From Propionibacteriaceae bacterium (GTDB lineage Bacteria; Actinomycetota; Actinomycetes; Propionibacteriales; Propionibacteriaceae), in NCBI GenBank assembly GCA_030528545.1, contig JAUMYR010000056.1, positions 2,590 through 16,164 of the forward strand: a stretch of 13,575 nt of DNA, written 5' to 3'. The notes beneath the pieces were generated by a model. The model did not search any database and was not told where the DNA came from. It saw only the letters and a list, made by a program, of their open reading frames with translations. The position numbers and the translations under genes are program-made. Positions 1 through 6,317 of the stretch are shown one piece after another. Each line of letters opens with the position of its first letter. Within the stretch, counting starts at the first letter, position 1.

Positions 1-113
1 GAGGGTGAGGGTCTGGCTTGGGCAGCCAGGACGGACCCAGAGAGATCTCCGCAGGGCATGCCGGGTGAGCGCCAGTCCCAGCAGACTGCTGGCCGGTCCG
101 GGAGAAGCATCAG

Positions 114-299
114 GACCGGCCGGCGGACCCGAATGGGATGAGAAGCACGTGGGGCCGGAAGGGCCGGAGTGGACCCCGGTGGGGCAAGACCGGCCGGCGG
201 ACCCGAGTGAGACGAGAAGCACATGGCGCAGGAGGTGTCGGAACGAAGCGCGGCGGGACAAGACCGGCCTACGGACCCGACTCGGAGAAAAGGAACTCC
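114..299. repeat. Three imperfect ~74-nt tandem repeat units
   Basis: Units begin at 114, 188 and 262, exactly 74 nt apart. The first 19 bases of units 1 and 2 are identical (GACCGGCCGGCGGACCCGA). Unit 3 keeps most of this block with two changes. Units 1 and 2 also share GAGAAGCAC about 26 nt into the unit, after which they diverge. The same AGAAGCA word sits in the loop of a perfect 9-bp inverted repeat just upstream (91-99 with 113-121). No tRNA-like fold or credible reading frame accompanies the repeats. Function unknown. Confidence 0.55.
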
Positions 300-333
300 T
301 CCCAGAGAGAAGAGTCGCCAGGACCGGGGCGGT

Positions 334-558
334 GGCCTAGCCGGGAAAGCGCGCCATCGTTCTGGGGCTAGGCCCGTGCCCAGCCGCCGCCCATCTCCCG
401 GGTCGAGAAGACCACATCCGGCCTTGGGCGACGATCACTCCGGCACGGGTGGACGCGCCAACCGGCGGCCCGCTAGGGGAAGGCCCGGCTCCAGAACCGG
501 AACTGGGAACCCGCGCCGGAACTGGGGATCCGCCGGGAGGCTAGGCTGCCTAGCGGGC
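334..558. other. Cluster of long inverted repeats; candidate structured RNA or multi-site binding region
   Basis: This gene-free stretch contains perfect complementary arms: 334-342 with 366-374 (9 bp), 373-380 with 442-449 (8 bp, enclosing a nested 8-of-9 match 385-393 with 425-433), and 468-477 with 549-558 (10 bp). The hexamer GCTAGG or its complement CCTAGC occurs five times (336, 367, 472, 540, 549), so several arms could pair with alternative partners. GCTAGGC-T-GCCTAGC at 540-554 is a perfect local palindrome. An 11-nt direct repeat (CCGGAACTGGG) occurs at 497 and 516. I do not recognise RNase P RNA, tmRNA, SRP RNA or a known riboswitch. Strand is undetermined, and an RNA product is inference. 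Confidence 0.3.
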
Positions 559-722
559 GAGTCCGGGAAGGTTGGTAGCGGGCCGGTAGTGGCAGCGAGA
601 CCCCACCACCCGTCCCGGGAAACGCCCAGCCCCGCGCCCGAACCCGTCGGGAGGCCGCATTCCGGTATCGGTTTCGAGGCCCACTAGGCGTCGCGAGGCA
701 CACCTCAGTCCCGTGCAACAGT

Positions 723-735
723 TAGTCTTGGACGC
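723..735 (+). promoter_or_regulatory. Putative leaderless promoter of the DUF3817 gene
   Basis: TAGTCT at 723-728 fits the actinobacterial -10 pattern TANNNT and lies 7 nt before the GTG start at 736, the spacing expected if transcription starts at the start codon. No clear -35 box and no ribosome-binding site are seen upstream, consistent with a leaderless transcript. Inference from pattern only. Confidence 0.4.
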
Positions 736-1107
736 GTGACCGAACCCTTGGAGATCGCCCCCGAAGACCTGCCCGGCATCCGGAACTCGCTGCTGTTCTA
801 CCGCATCATGGCGTGGGTGACCGGCGTCCTGCTCGTCGTCTTGGTGCTGGTGGCGATGCCCCTCAAATACATCTGGGGCAACCCGACCCTGGTGATGCTG
901 ACCGGCATCCCCCACGGCTGGCTCTACATGGTGCTGCTCATCGCGGCCTATAACATCGGTCGCCGCGTCGGATGGAGCCTCAAGTGGTTGCTGTTCATCA
1001 TGGTCTCGGGCACGGTGCCCTTCCTGTCCTTCGTGGCGGAGTACCGGGCGACCAAGGACGTTCGGGCCCGGATCGCCACCGTTGCCTCCGGCTCCTCAGC
1101 CGTCTGA
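736..1107 (+). CDS. DUF3817 family integral membrane protein
   Basis: The 123-residue protein has three hydrophobic segments (about residues 24-41, 61-76 and 82-100). It carries features typical of the actinobacterial DUF3817 family: a short N-terminal stretch, an FYRIMAWVTG first helix, a central histidine-glycine (IPHGWLYM) before helix 2, and a short basic tail. The family's biochemical function is unknown; it is predicted to sit in the cytoplasmic membrane. The start is GTG with no ribosome-binding site but a -10-like element 7 nt upstream, so translation may be leaderless. The gene converges on the SURF1-like gene and overlaps its 3' end by 12 nt. Confidence 0.8.
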   Translation: MTEPLEIAPEDLPGIRNSLLFYRIMAWVTGVLLVVLVLVAMPLKYIWGNPTLVMLTGIPHGWLYMVLLIAAYNIGRRVGWSLKWLLFIMVSGTVPFLSFVAEYRATKDVRARIATVASGSSAV

Positions 1108-1812
1108 ACCTGAGCCTGGGGACGCGGGCTCACCAGCCCGGGCCTTCGCCCCGAGGTTGCGGGCCGCGAGGATACTGATCGCCACCGCAACCACCGCGAA
1201 TACCCACCATTGCAGCGCATATCCCGAGTTCTGCGGGCTTCCCTTTACCTCCGGCAGCGGGGGGACGGCGGGTTCCAGGCCCTGGGCCCTCGCGTCCTCC
1301 TCCGGCAAGGTGACATAGCCAGCGATGAGCCGACCCGGCCAGTCCTGGGCGATCCGGGTCAGGCGCACGGAGCCGAGCGTCCCATCCGGGACGCCAGCGC
1401 TGGGTGCGGGCCCCGACGGGTCGGGTGCCAGAAAGACCCCGGTGACCGACCGGGTCCCGGCCGGAGCGGCGGGCACGCTCGCGGACGCGGAGATGCCGCG
1501 GACGACTGCCACCAGCCGCCCATCGGTCAGCTCGAAGGCGGTCACCACCCGCAGCGGCCACTGCCTGCCGACGAGCAGCTGCAACTCTGGCCGGAACCTT
1601 CCATCGAAGGACACCCTCCGGGCGTAGATGTCATCGACGGTGCCATCGGCCTTGACCGAATCGGCCAGGGAAACCGGCTCCATCTGTGTGCGGTCGATCG
1701 CGACCTGGAGCCCTGATTGCCGGTAGGCCCCCATCTGCCATAGGCCAAGCAGCGCCATGACGATGGCCACGGCCACACCGGCGCCGATGATGCCGGCCTG
1801 CTTCAGACGCAC
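1096..1812 (-). CDS. SURF1-like cytochrome oxidase biogenesis protein
   Basis: The 238-residue protein has the SURF1 layout: an N-terminal membrane helix (about 7-24) running into GLWQMGAYRQ (23-32, matching the family's G-x-WQ-x-x-R signature), a large extracytoplasmic domain with a VVRGIS segment corresponding to the family's conserved N/VRGW strand, and a second membrane helix near the C-terminus preceded by YALQWWVFA. SURF1 proteins assist heme insertion and assembly of aa3-type cytochrome c oxidase. The histidine usually found just before the YALQW segment is absent. The GTG start lies inside the last codons of ddl (10-nt overlap), implying translational coupling. No other cox gene is in the window. 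Confidence 0.82.
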   Translation of the reverse strand: MRLKQAGIIGAGVAVAIVMALLGLWQMGAYRQSGLQVAIDRTQMEPVSLADSVKADGTVDDIYARRVSFDGRFRPELQLLVGRQWPLRVVTAFELTDGRLVAVVRGISASASVPAAPAGTRSVTGVFLAPDPSGPAPSAGVPDGTLGSVRLTRIAQDWPGRLIAGYVTLPEEDARAQGLEPAVPPLPEVKGSPQNSGYALQWWVFAVVAVAISILAARNLGAKARAGEPASPGSGSDG

Positions 1813-2732
1813 TGGGCCACCAGCGTCGAGAGCACCTCGCCGAGCCCAAGGCCAGCGGATTCCAAGGCCAGGGGAACCAGGGAGGTCTCCGTCATCCCAG
1901 GGGCGACATTAGCCTCGATGAACACCGGAACCCGATCGCGAACGATGATGTCGATGCGGGACAGCTGCCGCAGCCCCAGCGCCCGGAAAGCAGCCAGCGC
2001 CAGCTCACTGACCTGCGCCGAGACCTCAGGAGATAGCTCGGCCGGGGTCACGAACTGTGTCGTCCCCGCCGTATAGCGTGCGTCGTAGTCGTAGACGCCT
2101 TTCTCGGGACGGATCTCCACGGCCGGCAGAGCCACCGGGCCCTCGCCGGTGTCCAGCACGGTGACCGCGATCTCGGTTCCGCTGACGAACTCCTCCACCA
2201 CGGCGACCGGGCCGTAGGCATAGGCGGCGACCATGGCTGAGGGAAGCTGTTCGGCGGTGGTGACCTTGGTGCAGCCGAGCGCCGAACCACTGCGGGAAGG
2301 TTTCACCATGAGCGGCAACCCGACCTCGGCGGCTAGCGCCTTGACCAGGGCTCCGGCACCCAGTTCGCGGAAGATGTCGTGTGGCAGGGCCACCTGCTTC
2401 GGGGTGCGCACCCCGGCCGCGGCCACCAGCGGCGTGGCGATCGACTTGTCGAAGGTCATCCGGGAAGCCGCCGCGTTGGAGCCCACATAGGGCACGCGCA
2501 GCAGGTCCAAGACCTCACGCAGCGCACCGTCCTCACCGAGTCCCCCGTGCAGCATCGGAACCACCACGGGGTCCTCCACCGAAGCCAACAAGCCCACCAA
2601 GTCGGCATTGACATCGGCCTCAATGACCCGGTGGCCCAGCTCGCGCAGTGCCAGGGACGCCCGGCGTCCCGAACGCAAAGAAACGTCCCGCTCGTGGGAT
2701 AGACCTCCGGCCAGAACGACAATCGTGGACAT
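1803..2732 (-). CDS. ddl: D-alanine--D-alanine ligase, short DdlB-like form
   Basis: This ATP-grasp ligase joins two D-alanines for peptidoglycan precursor synthesis in the cytoplasm. Diagnostic motifs occur in order: GGLSHERDVSLRSG (9-22, with Glu14 for substrate binding), HGGLGEDG (62-69), VKPSRSGSALG (143-153, ATP-binding lysine), YDYDARY (214-220), and IEANVAPGMTETSLVP (272-287, metal-binding Glu273 and Asn275). Tyr220 occupies the position where D-Ala-D-lactate ligases tend to carry Phe, so D-Ala-D-Ala specificity is expected. At 309 residues it is the short form; many actinobacterial Ddl proteins are about 370. AGAGGAA precedes the ATG at good spacing. Only 9 nt separate it from the upstream aminotransferase gene. 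Confidence 0.9.
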   Translation of the reverse strand: MSTIVVLAGGLSHERDVSLRSGRRASLALRELGHRVIEADVNADLVGLLASVEDPVVVPMLHGGLGEDGALREVLDLLRVPYVGSNAAASRMTFDKSIATPLVAAAGVRTPKQVALPHDIFRELGAGALVKALAAEVGLPLMVKPSRSGSALGCTKVTTAEQLPSAMVAAYAYGPVAVVEEFVSGTEIAVTVLDTGEGPVALPAVEIRPEKGVYDYDARYTAGTTQFVTPAELSPEVSAQVSELALAAFRALGLRQLSRIDIIVRDRVPVFIEANVAPGMTETSLVPLALESAGLGLGEVLSTLVAQCV

Positions 2733-2741
2733 GGCTTCCTC

Positions 2742-4055
2742 TCAGCTCAGATCGGGGGCGGGTCCGAGCACGTGCTCGGGATGCAGGGGTGAACTGCCAA
2801 GACCGAAAGTGCGGTGCATCTCCAGCTCGCCATCGATAACCTCGCCCAGACGCCGGACTCCCTCCCGGATCCGGTCGGCGGGCGGATAGCAGAAGGACAA
2901 GCGGATATTCCGGCTGCCCAGGCCATCGGCATAGAAAGCGGTTCCGGGGGTATAGGCCACCCGGGCGGTGACCGCACGAGGGAGCATGGCCTGGGAGTCC
3001 AGCCCCTCGGGCAGGGTGACCCAGACGAAGAATCCACCGGCCGGGCGAGTCCAGGTCGAACCGGAGGGCATGTATTCCTCCAGGGCCTCCAGCATCGCGT
3101 CCCGGCGTTCGCGGTACATGTCCCGGAACACCGTGATCTGATTGCGCCAGTCGTGGTTGTGCAGATAGGCGTGGATCGCGAACTGGCTGAACACCGGGGG
3201 ACACAGCGTCGCGGATTCTTGAGCCAGCACGAGTTTTTCCCGCACCGCATGGGGTGCGAGCACCCAGCCGATCCGGAAACCGGGAGCGAAAGTCTTCGAA
3301 AAGGACCCCAGGTATAGCACCCGGTCGCAGTTGAGGGAGCGGATCGCCGGGACCGGTTCGGCGTCCAGGCTGAGCAGCCCATAGGGATTGTCCTCGACGA
3401 TCAGGATGTCCAGTTCTTTGGCCAGCGCGATCAGCTCGCGGCGCCGCTGGAGCGGCTGGGTGATGCCGGAGGGATTCTGATAGTTGGGAATGGTGTACAA
3501 GAACTTGGGACGCTTGCCCGCCGTCCGGCAGGCGGCCACGGCCTGGCGCAGGGCGTCCAGATTGATGCCGTGCTCGTCCATGCTCACGTGGACGATCTCT
3601 GCCTGGTAGCTGCGGAAGGTGCCAATCGCCCCGACGTAGCTCGGTGCCTCGGCGAGCACGACGTCCCCGGGATCGCAGAAGATACGGGTGACGAGGTCGA
3701 GGCCCTGCTGGCTGCCTGCGGTGATCGCGATGTCGTCGGGGTGGGCGTGGATGCCCTCCAGCGCCATGACCTCGCAGATGTCCTCGCGGATCATCAGTTC
3801 GCCCTGGCCGGAGCCGTACTGCATGGCCTGGCGTCCGGTGGTGGAGATGAGGTTGTTCATGATGTCGCCGATGCTGCCCAACGGTAGGTCGGCGATGTTG
3901 GGCATGCCCCCTGCCAGCGAAACGATCTCGGGACGGTTGGCCACCGCGAACAGCGCGCGCACGGCCGAGGCGGTCATGCCGCTGGTGCGCTGCGCGTAGG
4001 AGTTGAAATAGGGGTCGAGACGGGTCTCGCGCCGGATCGGTTCGGGTGAGGTCAC
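2742..4055 (-). CDS. PLP-dependent class I/II aminotransferase (LysN / MocR-domain type)
   Basis: The 437-residue fold-type I aminotransferase has a YGSGQGEL cofactor-loop motif near 80, NPSG (194-197), DNPYG (222-226) and the Schiff-base lysine in GSFSKTFAPGFRIGW (Lys254), followed by a C-terminal NIRLSF strand carrying the carboxylate-binding arginine. This is closest in style to the 2-aminoadipate/LysN and MocR C-terminal aminotransferase group. The N-terminus has no GntR DNA-binding domain, so it acts as an enzyme rather than a regulator. Substrate cannot be assigned. The gene heads the probable aminotransferase-ddl-SURF1 operon; its GTG start has no good ribosome-binding site but a TAGGGT -10-like element 6 nt upstream. 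The last ~30 residues are a proline-rich tail. Confidence 0.85.
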   Translation of the reverse strand: MTSPEPIRRETRLDPYFNSYAQRTSGMTASAVRALFAVANRPEIVSLAGGMPNIADLPLGSIGDIMNNLISTTGRQAMQYGSGQGELMIREDICEVMALEGIHAHPDDIAITAGSQQGLDLVTRIFCDPGDVVLAEAPSYVGAIGTFRSYQAEIVHVSMDEHGINLDALRQAVAACRTAGKRPKFLYTIPNYQNPSGITQPLQRRRELIALAKELDILIVEDNPYGLLSLDAEPVPAIRSLNCDRVLYLGSFSKTFAPGFRIGWVLAPHAVREKLVLAQESATLCPPVFSQFAIHAYLHNHDWRNQITVFRDMYRERRDAMLEALEEYMPSGSTWTRPAGGFFVWVTLPEGLDSQAMLPRAVTARVAYTPGTAFYADGLGSRNIRLSFCYPPADRIREGVRRLGEVIDGELEMHRTFGLGSSPLHPEHVLGPAPDLS

Positions 4056-4067
4056 AGGCTTACCCTA
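4056..4067 (-). promoter_or_regulatory. Putative leaderless promoter of the aminotransferase operon
   Basis: On the minus strand TAGGGT (4067 down to 4062) matches TANNNT and ends 6 nt before the GTG at 4055. There is no clear -35 box or ribosome-binding site. The geometry nearly repeats that of the DUF3817 gene. It lies directly downstream of the trxA terminator, so the operon probably starts here. Confidence 0.4.
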
Positions 4068-4115
4068 CTCGCGCGTGTTGCTGGTGGGGCCACGACATCG
4101 CGTAGCGGAATGGTT

Positions 4116-4158
4116 CGGGCTCGCCGCGGTGCACCCGATGGGGGACGCGGCGAGCCCG
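4116..4158 (-). terminator. Stem-loop terminator after trxA
   Basis: A perfect 13-bp inverted repeat (4116-4128 with 4146-4158, arm CGGGCTCGCCGCG) encloses a 17-nt loop and begins 8 nt past the trxA stop codon. There is no T-tract, as is common for actinobacterial terminators. It separates trxA from the aminotransferase operon. Confidence 0.8.
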
Positions 4159-4165
4159 CTGTGGT

Positions 4166-4486
4166 TCACACCAGGGAATCGATGATCTTCATCAGCTGGC
4201 GTTTGGTCTGCCCGCCCTGGACGGTCTTGACCAGTTGTGCCCCGGAGTAGAACTCCAGCGTCGGCAGGCTCATGATGGCCCGCTGTGCGGCGAGGTCGGC
4301 CTGGCTGTTGGTATCGACCTTGACGACGTCTATCTGGTCGTTGTATTCGGCCGCCAGTTCGTCCAGGATCGGGGCGAGCTGTTTGCAGGGCGAACACCAG
4401 TCGGCCCAGTAGTCGACGACCACCAGCTTGTCCGGGTTGTTGGTCAGTGATGCGAAGTTCGCTGCGGTGCCTTCGTAGATGGCCAT
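4166..4486 (-). CDS. trxA: Thioredoxin with a WCSPC active site
   Basis: The 106-residue cytosolic thioredoxin reduces protein disulfides and is itself recharged by thioredoxin reductase. The redox motif is WCSPC at residues 30-34, with the cis-proline at 75 (SLPT), the VDYWADWC strand and the C-terminal VQGGQTKRQL helix start. The active-site dipeptide is Ser-Pro rather than the usual Gly-Pro. The start was set at the ATG at 4486 because AAGGAGA lies just upstream and the product matches the normal family length; an in-frame upstream extension to 4561 would add 25 residues unlike thioredoxin. It lies 71 nt downstream of the Doc-like gene, so trxB and trxA are not adjacent here. Confidence 0.93.
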   Translation of the reverse strand: MAIYEGTAANFASLTNNPDKLVVVDYWADWCSPCKQLAPILDELAAEYNDQIDVVKVDTNSQADLAAQRAIMSLPTLEFYSGAQLVKTVQGGQTKRQLMKIIDSLV

Positions 4487-4557
4487 GGACTCTCCTTCTA
4501 TCGCCGGGGACGGGCGTGATCGCTCGGACGGGCATCCGGGCTGAGGCGTCCGCGGTG

Positions 4558-4917
4558 TCAATGCCAGGACGCCAGCGCCCCCGATATCGCGGCTAGGTTA
4601 CAGTTCCCGCCCAAGATCTCGCTGAGCAGGCGCTCGGGCTGTCCGGCCGGTGGGTCGAGCTGGATCTCGTTCAAGCCGTAGAAGACCACCACCGCGAGCC
4701 AGGCCAGCCGGCCAGTATCCGCGGCTCCGGGCAGGGTGACCAGCGAATCCGCCAGGGCGGCGGCCTTAGCGTCGATTCCCTGATAGACCTCCCGGCCAAA
4801 GAGCCTCACCCGCGGACGATAGGCCGCCGCGGCGAGTAGTCCCGGATCGCCTATGCCGGTGATGCCCAGATCGGCGGCGAGGCCGAGCAGATCTTCGACC
4901 TCAAGATAGGTGGTCAC
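4558..4917 (-). CDS. Doc/Fic-like toxin with eroded catalytic motif
   Basis: The 119-residue protein follows the layout of death-on-curing proteins: YLEVEDLLGL at the N-terminus, then GIGDPGLLAAAAYRPRVRLFG (21-41), a KAAALADSLV helix, and a VVVFYGLN helix after the motif. Doc proteins inactivate EF-Tu by phosphorylation through an H-x-F-x-D-x-N-K-R type motif. Here the corresponding segment reads LPGAADTGR (62-70): histidine, asparagine and lysine are missing, and only the arginine and a shifted aspartate remain. Activity as a kinase or AMP transferase is therefore doubtful. The GTG start overlaps the antitoxin stop by 4 nt (GTGA), the usual coupling of a toxin-antitoxin pair. Assignment rests on overall pattern and gene order. 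Confidence 0.68.
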   Translation of the reverse strand: MTTYLEVEDLLGLAADLGITGIGDPGLLAAAAYRPRVRLFGREVYQGIDAKAAALADSLVTLPGAADTGRLAWLAVVVFYGLNEIQLDPPAGQPERLLSEILGGNCNLAAISGALASWH

Positions 4918-5117
4918 CGCACCGGGTCCCGCAGCAGATGCGCATAGCGCACCCGCGCGGCCTCCGAGAGCGCGGCCACCTGCTCCTCGCGCAAGGTCCG
5001 GGCGGCCAGTTCCCGGATCGCCCGTAGTGTCGCCTCGTGTTTGCTCACGCCCAGCGCCTCCGACAGCGCGATGAGGGCGCGGTCATCGGCCGGTGGTAAC
5101 CGCAGTGTCATACCCAT
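4914..5117 (-). CDS. Ribbon-helix-helix (CopG/Arc-like) antitoxin
   Basis: The 67-residue protein starts with a short beta strand (MTLRLPPADD) followed by two helices (RALIALSEALG and SKHEATLRAIRELAAR), the ribbon-helix-helix arrangement that dimerises on DNA palindromes. The C-terminal ~25 residues, charged and probably extended or helical, would bind the partner toxin. It is upstream of and overlaps the Doc-like gene, the standard antitoxin-first order. A near-perfect palindrome overlaps its start codon. An internal ATG at codon 3 would shorten it by two residues. No ribosome-binding site is seen; a -10-like TACCAT ends 5 nt before the ATG, so expression may be leaderless. Confidence 0.7.
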   Translation of the reverse strand: MGMTLRLPPADDRALIALSEALGVSKHEATLRAIRELAARTLREEQVAALSEAARVRYAHLLRDPVR

Positions 5118-5139
5118 GATTCATGGTATCGCGATGGTA
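5110..5139 (-). promoter_or_regulatory. Putative autoregulatory operator/promoter of the antitoxin-toxin pair
   Basis: ATACC-C-ATGA-T-TCATGGTAT at 5110-5129 is an inverted repeat perfect apart from one extra C, centred just upstream of the antitoxin start codon and covering it. The half-site ATGGTA recurs as a direct repeat at 5134-5139, 11 bp after the copy at 5123-5128, which is one helical turn. On the minus strand the same DNA provides TACCAT as a -10-like box 5 nt before the ATG. Ribbon-helix-helix antitoxins typically bind such repeated half-sites. Autoregulation is inferred. Confidence 0.5.
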
Positions 5140-5227
5140 GCGCGTGGGGGAGGAATCCCTGGGGCTTCGCCTAACACCCCGCGATCTGGAAGCCAAAGAC
5201 CATCCGGGGGTAGGCGGCAGGGCATCG

Positions 5228-5266
5228 CCGGAGGGGACCACCAGCGAGGTCATGGAACCCCTCCGG
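5228..5266 (-). terminator. Stem-loop terminator after trxB
   Basis: A perfect 9-bp inverted repeat (CCGGAGGGG at 5228-5236 with CCCCTCCGG at 5258-5266) has a 21-nt loop and starts 31 nt after the trxB stop. No T-tract follows on the minus strand. It would reduce read-through from trxB into the antitoxin-toxin pair and trxA. Confidence 0.5.
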
Positions 5267-5297
5267 GCCACGATCACGCCCGGGGAGTCCGCGCGGC

Positions 5298-6236
5298 CTA
5301 ATCGTCCATTTCGGCCAGGTAACGTTCGGCGTCCAGCGCCGCAGCGCACCCCGATCCGGCCGCGGTGATGGCCTGCCGGTAGGTGTGATCGACCAGGTCC
5401 CCGCAAGCGAAGACCCCGGGCAGGCTGGTGCGGGTCGAACGTTCCTGGCACACGACATAGCCTTCGGGATCGAGTTCGACCTGTCCGGCGAACAGGGCCG
5501 AGCGCGGGTCGTGACCGATCGCGATGAACAGCCCGTCCACCGGCAATTCCCTGGTCTCTCCGGTGATGGTGTCGGACAGTGTCACCGAGGTCAGCGTGGT
5601 GTCACCATTGAGCGCGGTGACGACGGAGTTCCACGCGAAGCTGATCTTCGGGTCGCGCTGTGCCCGCGCCGCCATGATCTTGGAGGCACGCAACTCGTCG
5701 CGCCGGTGGATCAGGGTGACCGAACTCGCGAAGCGGCTGAGGAAGGTCGCCTCCTCCACCGCGGAATCGCCGCCGCCGACGACCGCGATCGCCTTGTCGC
5801 GGAAGAAGGCCCCATCGCAGGTGGCACACCAGGAGACGCCACGCCCGCTCAGCACGTCCTCATTGGGCAGCCCCAGCTTGCGATAGCCCGACCCGGTGGC
5901 CAGGATCACCGCCTTGGCGCGGTAGGCGACATCGTCGGAGTCGCGGACGACCTTGATCTCTCCGGTGAGGTCGACGGCGGTCGCCTCGTCGGCGATCAGC
6001 TTGGCACCGAACCTTTCGGCCTGAGCCCTCATGTTGGCCATGAGTTCTGGGCCCATGATGCCCTTGGGGAAGCCGGGAAAGTTCTCCACATCGGTGGTGT
6101 TCATCAGCGCACCGCCGGACTCGAAACCGCCCTCGAACACCAAGGGTTTGAGGCTGGCGCGCGCGGCATAGATCGCGGCCGTGTAGCCGGCGGGCCCGGA
6201 GCCGATGATGATGAGGTCGTGCAGCGTGTCGGTCAT
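5298..6236 (-). CDS. trxB: Thioredoxin reductase (NADPH)
   Basis: This 312-residue low-molecular-weight flavoprotein transfers electrons from NADPH through FAD and an active-site disulfide to thioredoxin. Visible landmarks are the FAD dinucleotide motif GSGPAG (12-17), ILATGS (111-116), the redox pair CATC (137-140), the NADPH motif GGGDSA (154-159), HRRDELRAS (177-185, arginines for the NADPH phosphate), and the C-terminal [11 protein letters not shown] motif followed by the [15 protein letters not shown] helix. Length is normal for bacterial TrxB. GAAGGAG lies 5 nt upstream of the ATG. The partner trxA is over 800 nt downstream because a toxin-antitoxin-like pair lies between them. Confidence 0.95.
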   Translation of the reverse strand: MTDTLHDLIIIGSGPAGYTAAIYAARASLKPLVFEGGFESGGALMNTTDVENFPGFPKGIMGPELMANMRAQAERFGAKLIADEATAVDLTGEIKVVRDSDDVAYRAKAVILATGSGYRKLGLPNEDVLSGRGVSWCATCDGAFFRDKAIAVVGGGDSAVEEATFLSRFASSVTLIHRRDELRASKIMAARAQRDPKISFAWNSVVTALNGDTTLTSVTLSDTITGETRELPVDGLFIAIGHDPRSALFAGQVELDPEGYVVCQERSTRTSLPGVFACGDLVDHTYRQAITAAGSGCAAALDAERYLAEMDD

Positions 6237-6264
6237 GATGCTCCTTCATCCGGATTGCTGCCTC

Positions 6265-6270
6265 AGTCTA
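6265..6270 (-). promoter_or_regulatory. Putative trxB -10 element
   Basis: On the minus strand TAGACT (TANNNT) lies about 28 nt upstream of the trxB ATG, leaving a short leader with the GAAGGAG ribosome-binding site. No convincing -35 box is seen, and the GGAAT/GTT pattern of SigR-controlled thiol-stress promoters is not visible. Confidence 0.3.
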
Positions 6271-6317
6271 CGTGGTATGCGACCAGGATGGCGTAGCCGC
6301 TATGCCGAGGCACCCGC

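Larger units (their letters stand above)
1..735. other. Gene-free left end
   Basis: Open frames here on both strands are arginine-, proline- and glycine-rich low-complexity translations with no recognisable domain, as expected by chance in GC-rich DNA. The stretch contains the tandem repeats and inverted-repeat cluster listed separately, plus a promoter at its right end. Whatever lies to the left of the window is unseen, so the region could be the tail of a larger element. Confidence 0.5.

Noticed and set aside
114..335. The 74-nt units as degenerate tRNA genes
   Set aside because: The length fits, but no T-loop (GTTCGANNC), anticodon arm or acceptor pairing is present.
5..687. Open frames of 77-154 codons at 5-340, 138-371 and 223-687 on the plus strand, and overlapping minus-strand frames
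   Set aside because: The translations are Arg/Pro/Gly-rich with no domain or secondary-structure pattern, they overlap repeats, and they have no ribosome-binding site; chance open frames in GC-rich DNA.
4556..4561. TTGACA on the minus strand overlapping the Doc-like stop codon as the trxA -35 box
   Set aside because: No matching -10 box is seen at 16-18 bp; kept only as a possibility, not annotated.
6290..6306. Small hairpin after the SorC-type regulator gene as a terminator
   Set aside because: The stem is only 7 bp with an A-C mismatch in the minus-strand RNA and lacks a T-tract.
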